From Bondarzewia mesenterica (Eukaryota > Basidiomycota > Agaricomycetes > Russulales > Bondarzewiaceae), in contig SGPL01000180.1 in NCBI GenBank assembly GCA_004802705.1, forward strand, positions 1-57,023: a DNA stretch of 57,023 bases, in the 5' to 3' direction. Below, in pieces: positions 54,290-57,023 of this stretch; position 1 is the stretch's first letter, and each line of letters starts with the position of its first letter. The notes under the pieces are model-generated. The model searched no databases, was not told the DNA's origin, and worked only from the letters and a program-made list of their open reading frames with translations. The translations under genes and the position numbers were made by a program.

Positions 54290-55541
54290 ATGAGTGTTTA
54301 TATTGTCCCTAGGACCCTGAACCTCAATATAGCCCCCGCCCGCCTGCTCTGGCATCGCTCAGCATGCTCGCCAGTTCGATATTTCTCTCGCACGTCGCGG
54401 GTGGCAGGTTTTAATGCCATCTCAACTCCTTTTTCCTTCCTTCCCTCCAACTCACTGTCCCTGAAACCGAGAGAAAGTGGTCTTACAGAAATACGTGGAC
54501 CATATTACGCGCCGGTGTGTCTCCATCCCTTATTCCAAAGAATGCTGTTTCAGCTTCCCACGTCTGTATATCTAGGTGACAAGGACGTACCTGGACGAGC
54601 TGCTTTCAGATTGGAGTGACTACGTTGATGGAGTTAAGTTCGCCGGCGGTGCATTTAGCCTCATGCCAGAGGACAGGCTTAAGCTTTTGATCGAAACGGC
54701 ACATAAGTGAGTCTTGTCTGTATCTTGCCAATTTTGAACTCATACCACGTAAAAATCAACATCCAGGCATGGTTGTTACGTCTCCACAGGAGGATATATT
54801 GAGCGCGTACTCGCAGCCTCGTCGGGCGACTTCGCTACGGTAGAGAAGTACATCAAGACGTGCAAGAAGTTAGGCTTCGACGTTATCGAGATCAGCTCTG
54901 GATTCCTCTCCATACCCACGCAGGACTGGGCAGAGATCGTGCACCTTGTCGCCTCCCACGGCCTTAAGGCCAAGCCCGAGGTTGGCATCCAGTGGGGCGC
55001 AGGTGGCGACGCGTCCATCGCTGAGCTCGAGTCTTCTGGGACGCGCGACCCGAAATGGCTTATTGATAGGGCCAATTTGTTCTTGGATGCCGGCGCTAGC
55101 ATGATTATGATCGAGAGCGAAGGTACATCCACTGCGGCGAGAAAGCAAGTAAATGCTGCTAACGCTTGCTCATAGGTATCACCGAAAACGTCAAAAACTG
55201 GAGGACGGACGTCATCTCGGCCATTACAAGCGCTCTACCCGCAGGAAAGATCATGTAATCGATGGAATTATCTTTTTATCATTCCATCATCTAACTCCAT
55301 CGTTTTCAAGGTTTGAAGCGGCCGATCCGGATGTGTTTGCTTATCACATACAGAACCAGGGTGCACGCGCCAACCTCTTCATCGACCATTCCCAGGTATG
55401 GCCCCTTTCGCTCAGATTTATCGCGACCAAAAAGTTGATGAGTTATCTGAATTTTAGGTCGTTCAGCTTGCTTGCCTGCGTCGGGGTATCTGGGGAACGG
55501 GATCGACGTTTTGGGAAGATCACGACGTTTTGATGGTTTGA
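54290..55541 (+). CDS. ComA/HSA32-family protein (phosphosulfolactate synthase-like), 319 aa
   Basis: Six exons (54290-54514, 54576-54706, 54767-55122, 55176-55254, 55311-55395, 55458-55541) total 960 nt. After an Arg/Ser-rich leader of ~55 residues (RTLNLNIAPARLLWH, YFSRTSRVAG), the barrel reads GLTEIRGPYYAPV, YVDGVKFAGGAFSLMP, GCYVSTGGYIERV, LGFDVIEISSGF, KPEVGIQWGAGGD and MIMIESEG, with FEAADPDVFAYHI near the end. ComA in archaea and Bacillus adds sulfite to phosphoenolpyruvate; plant HSA32 is a heat-memory protein of the same family. The catalytic-looking GG, KPE and ESEG segments are kept, but coenzyme M is not made by fungi, so the reaction here is unknown. The leader looks mitochondrial (inference). 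Confidence 0.85.
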
Positions 55542-55612
55542 AGGGCAGAGGAAAGTAATACGAGTGCACCACATGTACATATAAGAAATGCTGGGAAGAT
55601 ACGTGCATACTA

Positions 55613-55664
55613 CTCATACACAGAACGATTGTCTCTTCTGTGTGAGGTCTGCAAAGGAGGCTAC
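55613..55664 (+). repeat. ~50-bp direct repeat, right copy
   Basis: CTCATACACAGAACGATTGT through GTGTGAGGTCTGCAAAGGAG. See the left copy at 46622-46671. Confidence 0.7.
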
Positions 55665-56627
55665 GTGCGCACAATGGACGCGATAAGAATGCATCAGGTT
55701 GACAGCATAAGTATGCATTGTCAGAACTCGGGAAAGTGCCGACTGCGTCGGCGCAGACCTTGCTTGCCGGGAGTTTCTTGTTGTTTGTCGGGTGCATGAT
55801 ATAGCGGTTTGCAACGTTTGTTAGGCATCGTTAAAGTAATGATAATACAAGTATATGAGAACATATTTCGTAGAGGGCGGATAATTTTTAATGTTATGTT
55901 TCGTACGTTACATGGGTTCTTTGCCTTCGTACGGGACAAAGATGTCGAGTTGAAGGGGTGTCAAAGTATCTGAATTGATGAAGGTGAGCGCGAAAGCGCA
56001 AGATAGGGCGGAGTTGGTGGTCCGAAGGATGTCTCTGAACGCCAGCGAGTCTGTAACATATTTGATAATTTTGTGTGCAGTTGGCGTTGTAGGTGGTTTT
56101 GCACAAGGTGAGACATCGATACCGACGCTGAATTGCACGACATGAGTTCAGGAAAGGTGAAATGTGAGAGAATGTCGTAGATGATGTCTAGGGGTACAGC
56201 GGTGCGTTGCCTGTGGATAGTGTCAATGTCGTAGATGTCAACAGTTGTGAGTCGTTTACATATGTTTTTTGTGCGAGTGATTTGCGACGTAGTTTTAAGT
56301 TGGGCTGAGTACGTCGTGGTTTACGGATGTGGTGGTTTCGGATAGTATTGTCGTGTGCTGCAATGTGTAGAGATGATGGAATTGGAAGTAAGTTAGGCAT
56401 TCGACGTAGCAGAGATGTATGTACACTGTATGTACAGACGGATAGGATTTTTTTGGTATGCGCGGATGTGATGTTTTTGGTTTTCTATGACGAAGTCTGT
56501 TACCTTGCTTGCAAGGTCTTTCGGTTTGGTGGCAATCGGAGTTGATTAGTGAGCAGTTATGCGAGTACCAGTTGATGGTGAGGGCTGATGGATCACAAAT
56601 CACAGTTATCGCTTTTCTCGATCTGTC
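55665..56627. other. Unassigned region with one protein-like minus-strand frame
   Basis: The minus frame 56138-55908 has protein-like composition (HKIIKYVTDSLAFRDILRTT, LTPLQLDIFVPYEGKEPM, stop) but no ATG of its own in frame. It may be a last exon whose upstream exons I cannot find. I do not recognise the family. The rest is AT-rich without features. Confidence 0.3.
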
Positions 56628-57023
56628 ATGTCTTCAGCGACTGTCAGCAATTCAATCGGCAATATCGATGATGTTTCCATCGCAGTACAAGAAGACATTG
56701 CTCGCCTATCTGTTTCACGCATTTTGGCAACGGTGAAAGGGAAGATGGTGTTGTCAAGAAATGAGAGGCCTTGTAAGGCGCGTATGATATCGGCTATGTT
56801 GGAACGCGGGTCGTCGGAATTGATTAGACGATTGCGCGCATCACCCCAATATCGCGACGGTGATGCATACGAGTCAAGCAGACAGTGGATGGACGTGTTG
56901 GTAAAAGAGGAGATTGATAAGAAAGAGTGTCAGGGATTATGATTTTATCAGCAGAAGAGCGACGGACCAAGGGCGCACTCATCGATGCTATAATCAGTCG
57001 AGTATCGGAAAAGGTTCTAGGAT
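56628..57023 (+). CDS. Unrecognised ORF running to the window edge, helical repeat-like motif twice
   Basis: From 56628 the frame reads MSSATVSNSIGNIDD and later MVLSRNERPCKARMISAMLE to a TGA at 56940-56942. Overlapping it in the next frame, ILSAEERRTKGALIDAIIS and RVSEKVLG run off the window. The two segments share the pattern LSxxERxxKxxxIxAxxxR-S-xxxL, reminiscent of SAP-like DNA-binding helices. An intron or a sequence error may join them. Similar N-terminal regions precede large Helitron-type or unknown proteins in mushrooms, but I cannot confirm this. Confidence 0.3.

Overview
The window looks like a chromosomal segment of an agaricomycete (mushroom-type basidiomycete). The genes are densely intron-split, with mostly 45-110 nt GT-AG introns. 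The mobile elements are of types typical of Agaricomycetes (Plavaka-type DNA transposon, Helitron). The conserved genes read as fungal orthologues. Scattered N/ambiguous bases around 35.3-37.1 kb (plus one at 42.5 kb) and several single-base homopolymer excesses show that sequence quality is uneven. The species cannot be named from the sequence.

Layout. 0.1-2.1 kb: broken N-terminal piece of a Doa10/Ssm4 ER ubiquitin ligase (minus). 2.6-3.1 kb: truncated HNH-domain gene. 3.2-7.8 kb: Helitron with an intact 260-residue companion gene and a decayed Rep-helicase. 7777-14981: Plavaka-type element with 25-bp terminal inverted repeats, an intact 733-residue accessory gene (minus) and a decayed transposase (plus). 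15-17.2 kb: no recognisable gene. 17.3-19.3 kb: cytochrome P450. 20.4-21.3 kb: J-domain protein with a 15-nt microexon. 21.4-23.3 kb: QTRT2 (queuine tRNA-ribosyltransferase accessory subunit). 23.7-25.6 kb: membrane/coiled-coil protein. 26.8-29.5 kb: splicing factor CLF1. 30.0-30.8 kb: RPS17. 31.3-32.2 kb: RPS22 (uS8), with an H/ACA snoRNA of the snR44 type in its third intron. 32.8-34.1 kb: gene remnants. 34.1-35.5 kb: PDK1-like kinase. 36.6-37.1 kb: 58-residue cysteine-rich secreted peptide. 37.6-41.0 kb: recyclin-1 (RCY1; F-box/Sec10-like). 41.1 kb: tRNA-Pro(UGG). 41.9-46.4 kb: tandem indoleamine 2,3-dioxygenase paralogues. 47.4-53.3 kb: cluster of divergent protein-kinase-like copies (one near-intact, two pseudogenes, relics) surrounding a PD-(D/E)XK-nuclease-like gene. 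54.3-55.5 kb: ComA/HSA32-like phosphosulfolactate synthase family gene. 55.9-57.0 kb: unrecognised partial ORFs.

How it fits together. The centre (17-46 kb) is mostly housekeeping: RNA processing and modification (CLF1, QTRT2, snoRNA, tRNA), translation (RPS17 and RPS22 divergent from one ~500-bp region), membrane recycling (RCY1), signalling (PDK1-like) and tryptophan/NAD metabolism (IDO pair). The left 15 kb is a nested, degraded transposon zone that interrupts host genes. The 47-55 kb stretch is an expanding and decaying accessory cluster bracketed by a ~50-bp direct repeat. Exon models for P450, the J-protein, QTRT2, CLF1, RPS17, RPS22, RCY1, the ComA-like gene and the Plavaka accessory gene were joined by hand from splice signals, and each gives a coding length divisible by three.
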